This document shows, piece by piece, positions 15,669 through 22,259 of a stretch of 22,259 nt of DNA (position 1 is its first letter; the number at the start of each line of letters is the position of its first letter). A program made the translations under genes and the position numbers. The notes below the pieces were generated by a model. It saw nothing but the letters and a program-made list of their open reading frames with translations, had not been told where the DNA came from and made no database searches. Source of the DNA: MWH-TA3 sp044353905 (lineage in GTDB: Bacteria; Actinomycetota; Actinomycetes; Actinomycetales; Microbacteriaceae); contig JBILBA010000020.1 of assembly GCA_044353905.1 (NCBI GenBank), positions 1 through 22,259 on the forward strand. The letters are read 5' to 3'.

Positions 15669-16558
15669 CGCTCAGCTAGTCCCGCAAGGGCCTCGAGAAC
15701 ACACAACGCGGTGAGTCGGATTGTGCGTCCGTCCTCGGTGTCGGCGCTGGCATCGACCTCGGCGAGATCGATTGTCGAGACGCGATCGTCGCGGGCGAAC
15801 CCGCGAGCGAATTGCCGCATTTCATAAGCACTGAGTCCCCCTGGAATAGAGGCTGGGCAGGCCGGCGCCACCGAGCGGTCACACGCATCAATGTCGAGGT
15901 CGACGTGAATGGGTCCGCCATCGGCACCGGCAATCGCCAGGGCTTCGTGGACAATGGCGTCGACACCTCGGCGGGCGACGTCATCACGCGTGATTATCGT
16001 GACACCCCAATCGCGAACTCGATTGAGATACTCAACGGAATTGGCAAAGTCCGCAATGGCAATCTGGACAACCCGAGCGGGATCGACCCCGAAATCTTCG
16101 ATCAGGCGTCGGACGGGCGAACCGTTGCTCACGCCGTCGCGAACATCAAGATGAGCATCGACCGTGATGAGCCCGACCGTCGCCACCTGGTTTCCCCAAC
16201 CAGCAACAGCGACGGGGACCGTGAGCGCGTTGTCGCCGCCAATCGCAACGAGCAGTCGTGTGCGGGAAACGGCCTCGGCAATGACGCGAATCGCACCGGC
16301 TTCGTCACCGTCCGGGTCAACGACGTCACCGAAGTCGTGTCGCGCAAGCTTCGTTGCCGACTCGACGGAGTCGCCCGATTGAAACGCTTCGGAATAGCGC
16401 GGAAGAACCTCACGAACCGCTGCGGGCGTGAGATTTGTCGAACCGGGCGTAATCGACGTCGAAAACGTCGGTACACCGACTATTCCGAAATCTACGTCAC
16501 CGTTAGGCGTGCTCCATCCACCGGCCCGAGGCCAAAGAGGATCGTGTGAGAGCGCCAT
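15665..16558 (-). CDS. hutG: formimidoylglutamase-type ureohydrolase
   Basis: The 297-residue product belongs to the arginase/agmatinase/formimidoylglutamase superfamily. Beside hutHUI it most likely hydrolyses N-formimino-L-glutamate to glutamate and formamide, completing the pathway. The Mn-site motifs are DAHLD (134-138) and DLDID (220-224), then ACPASIPGGLSAYE and a late ID-LAEVD segment. The first metal-binding motif, normally GGDHS or GGGHE, reads GGDNA: the usual His ligand is Asn110. This may be a subfamily trait. The start is the ATG at 16558; TACTCT ends seven bases upstream and there is no clear ribosome-binding site, so a leaderless start is likely. The frame remains open upstream to 16879, but that overlaps gcdH and is not family-like. 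Confidence 0.88.
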   Translation of the reverse strand: MALSHDPLWPRAGGWSTPNGDVDFGIVGVPTFSTSITPGSTNLTPAAVREVLPRYSEAFQSGDSVESATKLARHDFGDVVDPDGDEAGAIRVIAEAVSRTRLLVAIGGDNALTVPVAVAGWGNQVATVGLITVDAHLDVRDGVSNGSPVRRLIEDFGVDPARVVQIAIADFANSVEYLNRVRDWGVTIITRDDVARRGVDAIVHEALAIAGADGGPIHVDLDIDACDRSVAPACPASIPGGLSAYEMRQFARGFARDDRVSTIDLAEVDASADTEDGRTIRLTALCVLEALAGLAER

Positions 16559-16565
16559 AAACCCC

Positions 16566-16571
16566 AGAGTA
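16566..16571 (-). promoter_or_regulatory. candidate -10 box of a leaderless hutG transcript
   Basis: TACTCT on the minus strand ends seven bases before the hutG ATG, in the 26-bp gap after gcdH. GATACT, overlapping it, is an alternative. No -35 is obvious; cotranscription from gcdH is also possible. Confidence 0.35.
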
Positions 16572-16584
16572 TCGCGCGAGCGAC

Positions 16585-17754
16585 TTAGCGGAAGGCGTCT
16601 TCGCCGGTCAACGCGCGACCGACCACAAGAGCGTGAACCTCGTCGGTGCCCTCGTAGGTGCGAACGGACTCGAGGTTCATCATGTGGCGCATGATCGGGT
16701 AGTCGGCCGTGACACCGTTTCCACCGAGAATCGATCGAACCGTCGAGACGATCCCAACGGCCTCGCGCACGTTGTTGAGTTTGCCGACCGAAACCTGGTC
16801 GTGAGTGAGTGTGCCCGCGTCCTTGAGTTTGCCGATGTGATGCGAGAGCAGGACTCCCTTTTCGAACTCGAGGAAGCAATCAGCGAGCTTCGTCTGCGTG
16901 ATTTGCGTCGCCGCGAGAGGCTTGCCGAAAAGGATGCGCTCTTTCGAGAACTTCACGGCGATGTCAATGGACGCGCGAGCGGCACCCATGACTCCCCAGA
17001 TGATTCCGTATCGCGCTTCGTTCAGACACGAGAACGGTGCGCCGAGTCCCTTGGCATTCGGAAGGCGCAATGCCTCGGGGATGCGTACGTCCTTGAGGTC
17101 GATATCGCACTGAATTGACGCGCGCATCGACAACTTGTTGGAAATCGGCGTGGCCGTGTAGCCGGGTGTGTTGGTCGGAACAATGAATCCGCGAACACCG
17201 TCTTCAGTGTCGGCCCAGATGATGGCGTAGTCCGCGATGCTCGCAATGCCGATCCAGCGCTTCGCGCCGTTGATGACCCAGTGATCGCCGTCCTTGACGG
17301 CCTTCGTCAACATGTTCGACGGGTCGGAACCGCCGTGGGGTTCTGAGAGTCCGAAGCACCCGGCCAGTTCTCCGCGGGCCGACGCCGGGAGGTATTCCTG
17401 CTTTTGCTCCTCGGATCCAAACTTAGAGATGGCCGCCATCGCAAGCGAGCTGAGGACCGAAATGTGCGTGCGCCACGAGGTGTCGACCGCTTCAAGTTCA
17501 TAGCAAACGAGACCGTAGGAAACCGAGCTCGCACCCGCACAGCCGTAGCCCTCGATGTGCATTCCCAGCATTCCGAGTTGGCCCATTTCGCCGATGAGTT
17601 CGGTTCGAAGTCGCTGAATCTCGAAGTCTTCGTCAATCTGCGGCTGAATGCGCTCGAGAGAGAACTTTCGCGCCTTGTCACGCCAGGAGAGTTCCTCGGC
17701 AGTGAAGAGTGCGTCGAATCCCATCACGGATTCTGTGGTGGAGAAAATCGACAT
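16585..17754 (-). CDS. gcdH: acyl-CoA dehydrogenase, glutaryl-CoA dehydrogenase type
   Basis: The 389-residue flavoprotein closely matches glutaryl-CoA dehydrogenases, which oxidise and decarboxylate glutaryl-CoA to crotonyl-CoA in lysine and tryptophan breakdown. Key segments are CFGLSEPHGGSDPSNM, INGAKRWIG, IQCDIDLKDVRIPE, LGGNGVTADYPIMRHMMNLE, and the catalytic Glu368 in TYEGTDEVHALVVGR. Arg95 and Ser99 (SWRTHISVLSSL) align with the human residues Arg94 and Ser98 that bind the glutaryl carboxylate, supporting this specificity over simple acyl-CoA. The ATG at 17754 has a strong AAGGAG five bases upstream. The open frame continues to 17883, but that portion is antisense-like tRNA sequence. 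It lies between tRNA-Ala and hutG on the same strand. No other genes for glutarate metabolism are visible. Confidence 0.85.
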   Translation of the reverse strand: MSIFSTTESVMGFDALFTAEELSWRDKARKFSLERIQPQIDEDFEIQRLRTELIGEMGQLGMLGMHIEGYGCAGASSVSYGLVCYELEAVDTSWRTHISVLSSLAMAAISKFGSEEQKQEYLPASARGELAGCFGLSEPHGGSDPSNMLTKAVKDGDHWVINGAKRWIGIASIADYAIIWADTEDGVRGFIVPTNTPGYTATPISNKLSMRASIQCDIDLKDVRIPEALRLPNAKGLGAPFSCLNEARYGIIWGVMGAARASIDIAVKFSKERILFGKPLAATQITQTKLADCFLEFEKGVLLSHHIGKLKDAGTLTHDQVSVGKLNNVREAVGIVSTVRSILGGNGVTADYPIMRHMMNLESVRTYEGTDEVHALVVGRALTGEDAFR

Positions 17755-17816
17755 CCTGGCTCCTTCGCGGCGGTCTAATACATTCAATACTAATGTTTTT
17801 TGCGAAGCGGTGAGAG

Positions 17817-17889
17817 TGGACCTGAGGGGATTCGAACCCCTGACCCCCTGCATGCCATGCAGGTGCGCTACCAACTGCGCCACAGGCCC
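17817..17889 (-). tRNA. tRNA-Ala (anticodon GGC)
   Basis: The minus strand folds as a complete 73-base cloverleaf: acceptor GGGCCTG/CAGGTCC, D-arm GCGC/GCGC, anticodon stem CCTGC/GCAGG with loop ATGGCAT (anticodon GGC), and T-arm AGGGG/CCCCT with TTCGAAT. G3:U70, the main alanine identity pair, is present, with A73 as discriminator. The 3' CCA is not encoded (next bases CTC), so it must be added by the CCA-adding enzyme. It reads GCC directly, and GCU by wobble. Confidence 0.97.
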
Positions 17890-17906
17890 TTTCGGGCAAC
17901 CTGTTC

Positions 17907-17936
17907 AGATTAGCCTACGGGCGAGTTTTCTCACAA
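17907..17936 (-). promoter_or_regulatory. candidate tRNA-Ala promoter (TTGTGA-N18-TAATCT)
   Basis: TTGTGA (17936-17931) includes the rsfS stop codon, and TAATCT (17912-17907) follows after 18 bp. The predicted start would be about ten bases before the mature tRNA 5' end. This would let the tRNA be made independently of the rsfS operon. Confidence 0.45.
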
Positions 17937-18317
17937 ATCGCCCGCCAGCGTCTCGCGTTCCGGCAGAACAACGGGAATCACCGGGCAGTCGTGCCAGAGT
18001 CGCTCGAGGCCATAAAACATGCGTTCCTCTTCGTGGAAGATGTGCGCGACGACGTCACCGAAGTCGAGCAGAATCCATCGGCCGAGGTCTCGACCCTCGC
18101 GTCGAAGCGTCTTGTTACCGCTCGCCAACATCTGATCCTCGATTTCGTCGGCGATTGCCTGGACGTTTCGTTCATTCCGCCCCGTGATCATGACAAACGC
18201 ATCGACGATTCCGATTGGCCCGCTCACATCGAGAGCGACAATGTCCTCTCCTTGTTTGGCGTCTGCCGCGTGAGCGACGATGGCGACGTGGTCGATGGCA
18301 TTTAGGGTTGCTGGCAC
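17931..18317 (-). CDS. rsfS: ribosomal silencing factor RsfS
   Basis: The 128-residue product is a full-length RsfS (Iojap/YbeB family), which binds uL14 on the 50S subunit and blocks subunit joining when nutrients are scarce. Family features are the KQGEDIVALDVSG start, FVMITGRNERNVQAIADEIED, and the GRDLGRWILLDFGDVVAHIFHEEERMFYGLERLW core (about 74-107). The GTG at 18317 is supported by AAAGGA five bases upstream, overlapping the preceding gene's TAA stop. It sits downstream of nadD, a widespread pairing in bacteria. Confidence 0.96.
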   Translation of the reverse strand: MPATLNAIDHVAIVAHAADAKQGEDIVALDVSGPIGIVDAFVMITGRNERNVQAIADEIEDQMLASGNKTLRREGRDLGRWILLDFGDVVAHIFHEEERMFYGLERLWHDCPVIPVVLPERETLAGDL

Positions 18318-18326
18318 TGGGTTCCT

Positions 18327-18911
18327 TTAGATGACGTTCGTGAAAAAAGCGAGCCACACGAGTACCGCGACGGCAAGTCCCAGGAACGTGGCGACACCCG
18401 CCGTGATCCCCTGGCTTGTCGAGGAAATCTTGCGACTCTCGGTGATGGGGGCGGCCCGCCCGATGATGGAAAGAGCTTCGGTCGCCCGGCGCGGAATCCC
18501 GAGTGATTCGAGCTGCGGACTGGCATCGATGGCAACAGGAGAAGACTGCTTGCTCGGAACACCGGCAACGACAATCGGGCCGGTGAGAATGATTTCACCA
18601 GTATTGTCAATCGGCCCCGAGATCTCGCCGGTCGGAAACTGTTCAACGTGAAGTGTCGACACCGCGGCGTTGGGTTGCCCTACTGGTGACGACGCGGTAA
18701 TCCACTCGCTCCCGAAATCGTCATAGCCGTAGTCGTGCGGGAGCCCACTGGATGGTTGCCGCCGAGACCGTCTCGACGGCAGTTCGTCTGCGGGGCGGGC
18801 TAAAACGTCCGTCTGCGGAACGACGAATGACTCTTCCCTGGGACGCACCGCCGCTTCTCGAGCCTCGCGCTGTGCGCGTCGGCTAGGCAGTGCGGTGAAG
18901 TTGTCCGTCAT
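18327..18911 (-). CDS. uncharacterised protein with C-terminal membrane anchor
   Basis: I do not recognise a named family. The 194-residue product begins with a charged, probably disordered region (SRRAQREAREAAVRPREES, then RRSRRQP at about 47-53). A Pro/Gly/Ser-rich middle with a GEISGPIDNTGEIILTGPI repeat-like stretch (95-113) follows, then one hydrophobic helix at about 169-190, ending FFTNVI. This suggests a tail-anchored membrane protein with most of the chain in the cytoplasm. The ATG overlaps the nadD stop as ATGA, and rsfS begins 9 bp downstream, so it is translationally embedded in the nadD-rsfS operon. In some actinobacteria a LytR-type or similar gene occupies this place, but no LytR domain is visible here. 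Function unknown. Confidence 0.75.
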   Translation of the reverse strand: MTDNFTALPSRRAQREAREAAVRPREESFVVPQTDVLARPADELPSRRSRRQPSSGLPHDYGYDDFGSEWITASSPVGQPNAAVSTLHVEQFPTGEISGPIDNTGEIILTGPIVVAGVPSKQSSPVAIDASPQLESLGIPRRATEALSIIGRAAPITESRKISSTSQGITAGVATFLGLAVAVLVWLAFFTNVI

Positions 18912-19507
18912 GTCTGACCACGATACAACGCATGCTTTGCAATGTACTGAACGACGCCATCGGGAACGAGGTACCAGACAGGCGACCCTGCGCGGACTCT
19001 CGAGCGACAATCGGTCGACGAGATTGCCAGCGCGGGGATCTCGAGTTGGCTCACCTTGTCGGCGGGAAGAGCCGAAACCGACAGCGTGTGCCCGGGTCGC
19101 GTGACCGCGACGAAGTGCGCGATCTCCCACGCGTCGTCGATGTCTTTCCATTCGTGGATTTGTTCGATGGCGTCAGCCCCCGAGATGAAGTACAGATCGG
19201 AGTCGGGATAACCGCGTCGTAGATCTCGCAACGTGTCGATCGTGTACGTCGGACCATCGCGGTCGATATCGACTCGGGAAACCGTGAATCGGGGATTCGC
19301 TGCCGTCGCGATCACGGCCATGAGGTAGCGATGCTCCCCCACCGTCACGTCCTGCTTGTGCGACTGGTGTCCGGTCGGAACAAAAACGACCTCGTCCAGA
19401 TTGAAGTGAGTTGCGACCTCACTCGCTGCGACGAGGTGCCCGTTGTGAATTGGGTCGAACGTCCCACCCATGACGCCGATTCGTCGGCGGGTGCGTTCGG
19501 CGGTCAC
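18908..19507 (-). CDS. nadD: nicotinate-nucleotide adenylyltransferase
   Basis: The 199-residue product is NadD, which transfers AMP to nicotinate mononucleotide to make deamido-NAD, an essential step in NAD synthesis. The nucleotidyltransferase motif GGTFDPIHNGHL (14-25) and C-terminal ISSTDCRSRVRAG (usual ISSTxIR) are present, with YFISGADAIEQIHEW and YLVPDGVVQYIAKHALY. The GTG at 19507 is chosen because it starts just before the conserved RRRIGVMGGTFDP. The frame is open to 19600, but upstream residues overlap the small membrane gene. The ribosome-binding site is weak (AGG). It overlaps the downstream membrane-protein gene by 4 bp. Confidence 0.95.
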   Translation of the reverse strand: MTAERTRRRIGVMGGTFDPIHNGHLVAASEVATHFNLDEVVFVPTGHQSHKQDVTVGEHRYLMAVIATAANPRFTVSRVDIDRDGPTYTIDTLRDLRRGYPDSDLYFISGADAIEQIHEWKDIDDAWEIAHFVAVTRPGHTLSVSALPADKVSQLEIPALAISSTDCRSRVRAGSPVWYLVPDGVVQYIAKHALYRGQT

Positions 19508-19514
19508 GTGAGAC

Positions 19515-19688
19515 CTAGTGGTGTGAGGATTCGCTCGAGCCGCGACGGCGGTTGCGCTCTGCGACGTCGCGATTAGCCAGGACAACGACAGCGAGCGCAA
19601 TGAACCCGAGTGCGAAGATGCCGGCCCAGACGATCGCCGGGAAGGTAAGTGGCGCTAGTTCTTCTGAAGCGCGGATGACAATATTCAC
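19515..19688 (-). CDS. small single-span membrane protein, 57 residues
   Basis: A GTG at 19688 preceded by AGGGAG at six bases opens a 57-residue frame; an in-frame TTG at 19703 would give 62. Residues about 12-38 (LTFPAIVWAGIFALGFIALAVVVL) form one membrane helix. The tail NRDVAERNRRRGSSESSHH is basic, then Ser/His-rich. It lies between proA and nadD, 7 bp before nadD. Small proteins of this style (single helix, then YRDVANRH-like motif) are, as I recall, found at the same place in related actinobacteria, which supports a real gene. Function unknown. A good ribosome-binding site and typical spacing are the main evidence. Confidence 0.75.
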   Translation of the reverse strand: MNIVIRASEELAPLTFPAIVWAGIFALGFIALAVVVLANRDVAERNRRRGSSESSHH

Positions 19689-19721
19689 AAAGTTCTCCCT
19701 CAAAAAGCTGTTGCTACAAGA

Positions 19722-20972
19722 TTACTCGCGCCACTGCCCGTTTCCGCGCACAATCCACTTCGTGCTCGTCAATTCGCTGAGCCCCATCGGTCCGCGCGCG
19801 TGAAGCTTCTGGGTCGAGATTCCTACTTCGGCGCCGAAGCCGAACTCGCCACCGTCCGTGAAACGCGTCGAGGCGTTGACCATGACAACCGCAGAGTCGA
19901 CTTCGGCCAAGAACTTTTCCGCGTTCGCCATGTCATTCGTGATGATGGCATCGGTGTGGTGAGTCGAGTGCAGTCCGATGTGGGTGATGGCGTCATCGAG
20001 AGAATCGACGATCTTTACCGCGAGGTCGAGCGAAAGATACTCGTGTCCCCAATCGTCGGCTGTCGCCGCTTCGGCGCGGGGGAACAACTCACGCGTCGGC
20101 GAATCGGCATGGATTGTGACATCCGACTCGACGAGCCGCTCGAGGATCGAGGGAATGAGCCGAGACGCCGCGTCGCGGTGAACGAGCAACGTTTCGAGGG
20201 CGTTGCACACGCCGACACGTTGCGTTTTGGCGTTGTGAACGATGTCGCTCGCCATGTCGAGTTCTGCACTCGCATCAAGGAAGATGTGGACGACACCGGA
20301 GCCGGTTTCGATCACGGGAACACTCGAATCGTTGACGACGGCGCTGATGAGCGAGGCGCTGCCTCGTGGAACGAGAACGTCCACGAAACCTCGAGCGTTC
20401 ATGAGTCGCGTGGCTCCCTCGCGACCATACGGGTCGATTGTCTGAACCGCGGTTCGAGGCAATCCGCAGCTCTCGAGAGCAGCCCCAATCACCTCGACCA
20501 GGACCGTGTTCGTGTTTTCGGCGGCGCTTCCGCCGCGCAGGATTGCGACATTCCCACTCTTGAGCAGAATGGCTGCGAGGTCGACTGTCACATTGGGTCG
20601 CGCCTCATAAATAGCGCCGACGACGCCGAACGGTACGCGAACCTGAGTGAGCTGCAAGCCGTTCGGAAGGGTACTGCCGCGCAGCACGTCACCGATGGGG
20701 TCGGGCAAAGCCACGATGTCGCGCACGGCGAGGGCGAGGCCCGTGACGCGCGCGGGCGAAAGGGCCAGTCGGTCGAGCAGCCCCTCGGCCATTCCGTCGC
20801 TTCGTGAAAGATTGAGGTCGTGGGCGTTCGCGGTGACGATGCGATCAGAGTTCTCTTCGAGCGCGTTCGCGATGGCCAACAGCGCCTGATTCTTGACCGT
20901 CGTCGGGGTTTGCGCAAGAACGACAGATGCTTTACGAGCATCCTCGAGGATTTGCTGGAACGCGTCGGTCAT
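19722..20972 (-). CDS. proA: glutamate-5-semialdehyde dehydrogenase (gamma-glutamyl phosphate reductase)
   Basis: The 416-residue enzyme reduces gamma-glutamyl phosphate with NADPH, step two of proline synthesis. The length is normal. Recognisable parts are VPFGVVGAIYEARPNVTVD, LKSGNVAILRGGSAAENTN, the catalytic Cys256 in TQRVGVCNALETLLVH, and GFGAEVGISTQKLHARGPMG near the end. The ATG at 20972 has no Shine-Dalgarno sequence, and TAAACT ends seven bases upstream, so it may have its own leaderless transcript despite lying only 24 bp after proB. Confidence 0.97.
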   Translation of the reverse strand: MTDAFQQILEDARKASVVLAQTPTTVKNQALLAIANALEENSDRIVTANAHDLNLSRSDGMAEGLLDRLALSPARVTGLALAVRDIVALPDPIGDVLRGSTLPNGLQLTQVRVPFGVVGAIYEARPNVTVDLAAILLKSGNVAILRGGSAAENTNTVLVEVIGAALESCGLPRTAVQTIDPYGREGATRLMNARGFVDVLVPRGSASLISAVVNDSSVPVIETGSGVVHIFLDASAELDMASDIVHNAKTQRVGVCNALETLLVHRDAASRLIPSILERLVESDVTIHADSPTRELFPRAEAATADDWGHEYLSLDLAVKIVDSLDDAITHIGLHSTHHTDAIITNDMANAEKFLAEVDSAVVMVNASTRFTDGGEFGFGAEVGISTQKLHARGPMGLSELTSTKWIVRGNGQWRE

Positions 20973-20979
20973 GATTGAC

Positions 20980-20985
20980 AGTTTA
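20980..20985 (-). promoter_or_regulatory. candidate -10 box of a leaderless proA transcript
   Basis: TAAACT on the minus strand ends seven bases before the proA ATG, in the 24-bp proB-proA gap. The -35 region would lie in the proB end and is not clear. Confidence 0.4.
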
Positions 20986-20996
20986 GGTTCCCGACA

Positions 20997-21761
20997 CTAT
21001 CGAGACGAAGCCTCAAACCAAGTACCGACCGAATCCCCCGACAGGGCCGACCCGATGTTGGCCGCAGAGGTAAGTATCACCGGGATACCCGCGTTGGTTG
21101 CGTGCATGGCTGCTGCGATTTTGGTTTCCGCACCACCCGTGCCGACGCCCGCGGAACCGATTGACCCGATTTCGATTCCGGACAAGTCGTCGCCGTGGGT
21201 GACGAACTCGATCTTTTCCGCACCGGGCTCCCCTGGCGGGCGCGAATACAGCGCGTCGACGTCACTGAGCAACACCAGAAGGTCGGCGCTGACGAGTTCG
21301 GCGACGAGCGCCGCGAGTCGGTCGTTATCGCCGAAGCGGATTTCGTGGGTCGCGACGGTGTCGTTCTCGTTGACGATCGGAAGGAACGTGAGTTCCAAAA
21401 GTTTGTCGATTGCGGCCTTCGCGTTCTCGCGCGTGGCATCGGATTCGAGGTCGCCGGAAGTCAGCAACACTTGTGCCGCAACGATTCCGAAACGATTGAG
21501 GCTGTCCTGGTAACGGACCATGAGCATTGTCTGACCGACCGCCGCGGCGGCCTGTTCCGTGACGAGGTCGTTCGCAGGACGAGCGGTGAGCCCGAAGTGA
21601 GGAAGCGCCGTCGCAATCGCACCACTCGACACGAGCACCACGTCGACGTTTCGCGCGTGGGCGTCGGCCAGCGCATCGACGATTGTCGCCAGTTGGTGGA
21701 CGTTGTCGCCGCTAATCGATGACGATCCGACCTTCACGACGATTCGCGTCGCCGCGGTCAC
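20997..21761 (-). CDS. proB: glutamate 5-kinase, short form without PUA domain
   Basis: The enzyme phosphorylates glutamate to gamma-glutamyl phosphate, the first and usually proline-inhibited step of proline synthesis. The amino-acid kinase fold is complete: RIVVKVGSSSIS, VVLVSSGAIATAL, TEQAAAAVGQTMLM, FLPIVNENDTVATHEIRFGDND, LLSDVDALYS, and GSAGVGTGGAETKIAAAMHA. It has 254 residues from the GTG at 21761, which follows the obg stop by 1 bp. An ATG at 21782 would add seven residues and overlap obg by 20 bp; I cannot decide firmly. The chain ends after the kinase domain (SGDSVGTWFEASSR), so the C-terminal PUA domain of the E. coli enzyme is absent. Confidence 0.95.
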   Translation of the reverse strand: MTAATRIVVKVGSSSISGDNVHQLATIVDALADAHARNVDVVLVSSGAIATALPHFGLTARPANDLVTEQAAAAVGQTMLMVRYQDSLNRFGIVAAQVLLTSGDLESDATRENAKAAIDKLLELTFLPIVNENDTVATHEIRFGDNDRLAALVAELVSADLLVLLSDVDALYSRPPGEPGAEKIEFVTHGDDLSGIEIGSIGSAGVGTGGAETKIAAAMHATNAGIPVILTSAANIGSALSGDSVGTWFEASSR

Positions 21762-21762
21762 C

Positions 21763-22259
21763 TCACTCCGCTTTTCCAACATCGCCCTCTTCCGGCCAAA
21801 TTCCTGCTTCGCGTTCTCGTTCCAACTCGGCCCGGGCGGCCGCTTTCGCGTCCATCCGTTCCTTGTATGACTTTCGACGTTCGGTCGTTGTGGCCCGATC
21901 ACTCTCGTGCAGTCGAGCGTCAGTTCCTCGCGGGCTGACCATCATCTCGGCGGCACTCGTCATTGTCGGTTCCCAATCAAACACAAAACGGTCACCGTCG
22001 CCAATGTAGACGGTAGCCCCCGGAATCGCACCCGCCTTGTAGAGGTGGTCGTCGAGGTCGATCTTAGCGAGACGGTCGCTGAGGTACCCAACGGCTTCCT
22101 CGTTGTTGAAATCAGTCTGTTGGACCCAGCGCTCAGGCTTCGGTCCGCGAACCCGATAGGTCACATCGTCGCCTCGGTGCTCGACGAGGATGGTGAGTTG
22201 TTTCTCGTCAACCGCGCGTGGCCGGATGATGATCCGTTGGCGCGATTCCTCGGCTGCAA
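21763..22259 (-). CDS. obg: Obg-family GTPase, C-terminal part (5' end outside window)
   Basis: About 164 C-terminal residues are present, reading in from the right edge. They contain the Obg C-terminal (OCT) domain: IIIRPRAVDEKQLTILVEH, VRGPKPERWVQQTDFNNEEA, VGYLSDRLAKIDLDDHLYKA, and GATVYIGDGDRFVFDWEPT. A charged tail rich in Ala, Arg and Glu ends WPEEGDVGKAE. The GTPase domain, which would lie outside, cannot be checked. Obg/CgtA works in 50S ribosome assembly and stress control. The obg-proB junction is almost contiguous, so proB and probably the genes after it are read from the obg message. Confidence 0.93.
   Translation of the reverse strand, partial: AAEESRQRIIIRPRAVDEKQLTILVEHRGDDVTYRVRGPKPERWVQQTDFNNEEAVGYLSDRLAKIDLDDHLYKAGAIPGATVYIGDGDRFVFDWEPTMTSAAEMMVSPRGTDARLHESDRATTTERRKSYKERMDAKAAARAELEREREAGIWPEEGDVGKAE

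Noticed and set aside
17763..17807. Inverted repeat CTTCGC/GCGAAG that could hide the gcdH ribosome-binding site
   Set aside because: Only six pairs across a loop of over 30 bases; too weak to claim as a regulator.
17755..17883. Upstream extension of the gcdH frame through the tRNA
   Set aside because: The extra residues are translated tRNA-Ala sequence; ATG 17754 has a strong ribosome-binding site.
19800..20807. 335-codon plus-strand frame opposite proA
   Set aside because: Antisense shadow of proA; composition rich in Arg, Asp and Gly, no recognisable motif.
1..22259. CRISPR arrays, insertion sequences, prophage or defence genes
   Set aside because: I looked for repeated spacer-like units, transposase motifs and nuclease/toxin pairs and saw none; all long frames are explained by housekeeping or catabolic genes.

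Overview
The window looks like chromosomal DNA of a compact, fairly high-GC actinobacterium, most likely a member of the Microbacteriaceae or a close relative. The grounds are the gene orders obg-proB-proA-(small membrane gene)-nadD-(membrane gene)-rsfS and leuS-comEA-comEC, the AVSGSNCA-type ComEC motif, the Cys-Ser-Gly histidine ammonia-lyase, frequent GTG/TTG starts, and many genes that appear to be transcribed without a leader. Genes are packed tightly: there is no gene-free stretch over 300 bp, and the longest gap is about 150 bp (7513-7665). No phage, transposon, CRISPR array or recognisable defence system is present.

Layout, left to right. (1) 1-4110, minus strand: leuS, comEA and comEC (running off the left edge). 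leuS is interrupted by an in-frame TAG at codon 58, next to the HMGH signature. (2) 4149-6874: divergent pabB and pabC-like genes (p-aminobenzoate/folate branch), with dedA overlapping pabC. (3) 6871-8709: a TetR regulator divergent from an App1-type phosphatase, separated by a spacer with three perfect inverted repeats. (4) 8706-11203, minus: a LLM flavin oxidoreductase, pdxH, and an IclR regulator that is probably HutR. (5) 11265-15668, plus: hutH-hutU-hutI, met head-on by hutG. Together these give a complete four-step route from histidine to glutamate plus formamide. (6) 16585-22259, minus: glutaryl-CoA dehydrogenase-like gene, tRNA-Ala(GGC), rsfS, an unknown membrane protein, nadD, a 57-residue membrane protein, proA, proB and the 3' end of obg.

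Most of the content is conventional metabolism and housekeeping. The observations most worth a second look are: the amber codon in the essential leuS gene; an 18-bp palindrome on the hutR start codon, placed to repress hutR and activate hutH; a very compact divergent pabB/pabC promoter whose two -10 boxes each touch the other gene's start codon; a window-wide TANNNT-N6-8-ATG signature of leaderless transcription; and the fact that all three convergent gene pairs end on the same 4-bp CTAA/TTAG overlap. I did not find a clearly new multi-gene system.
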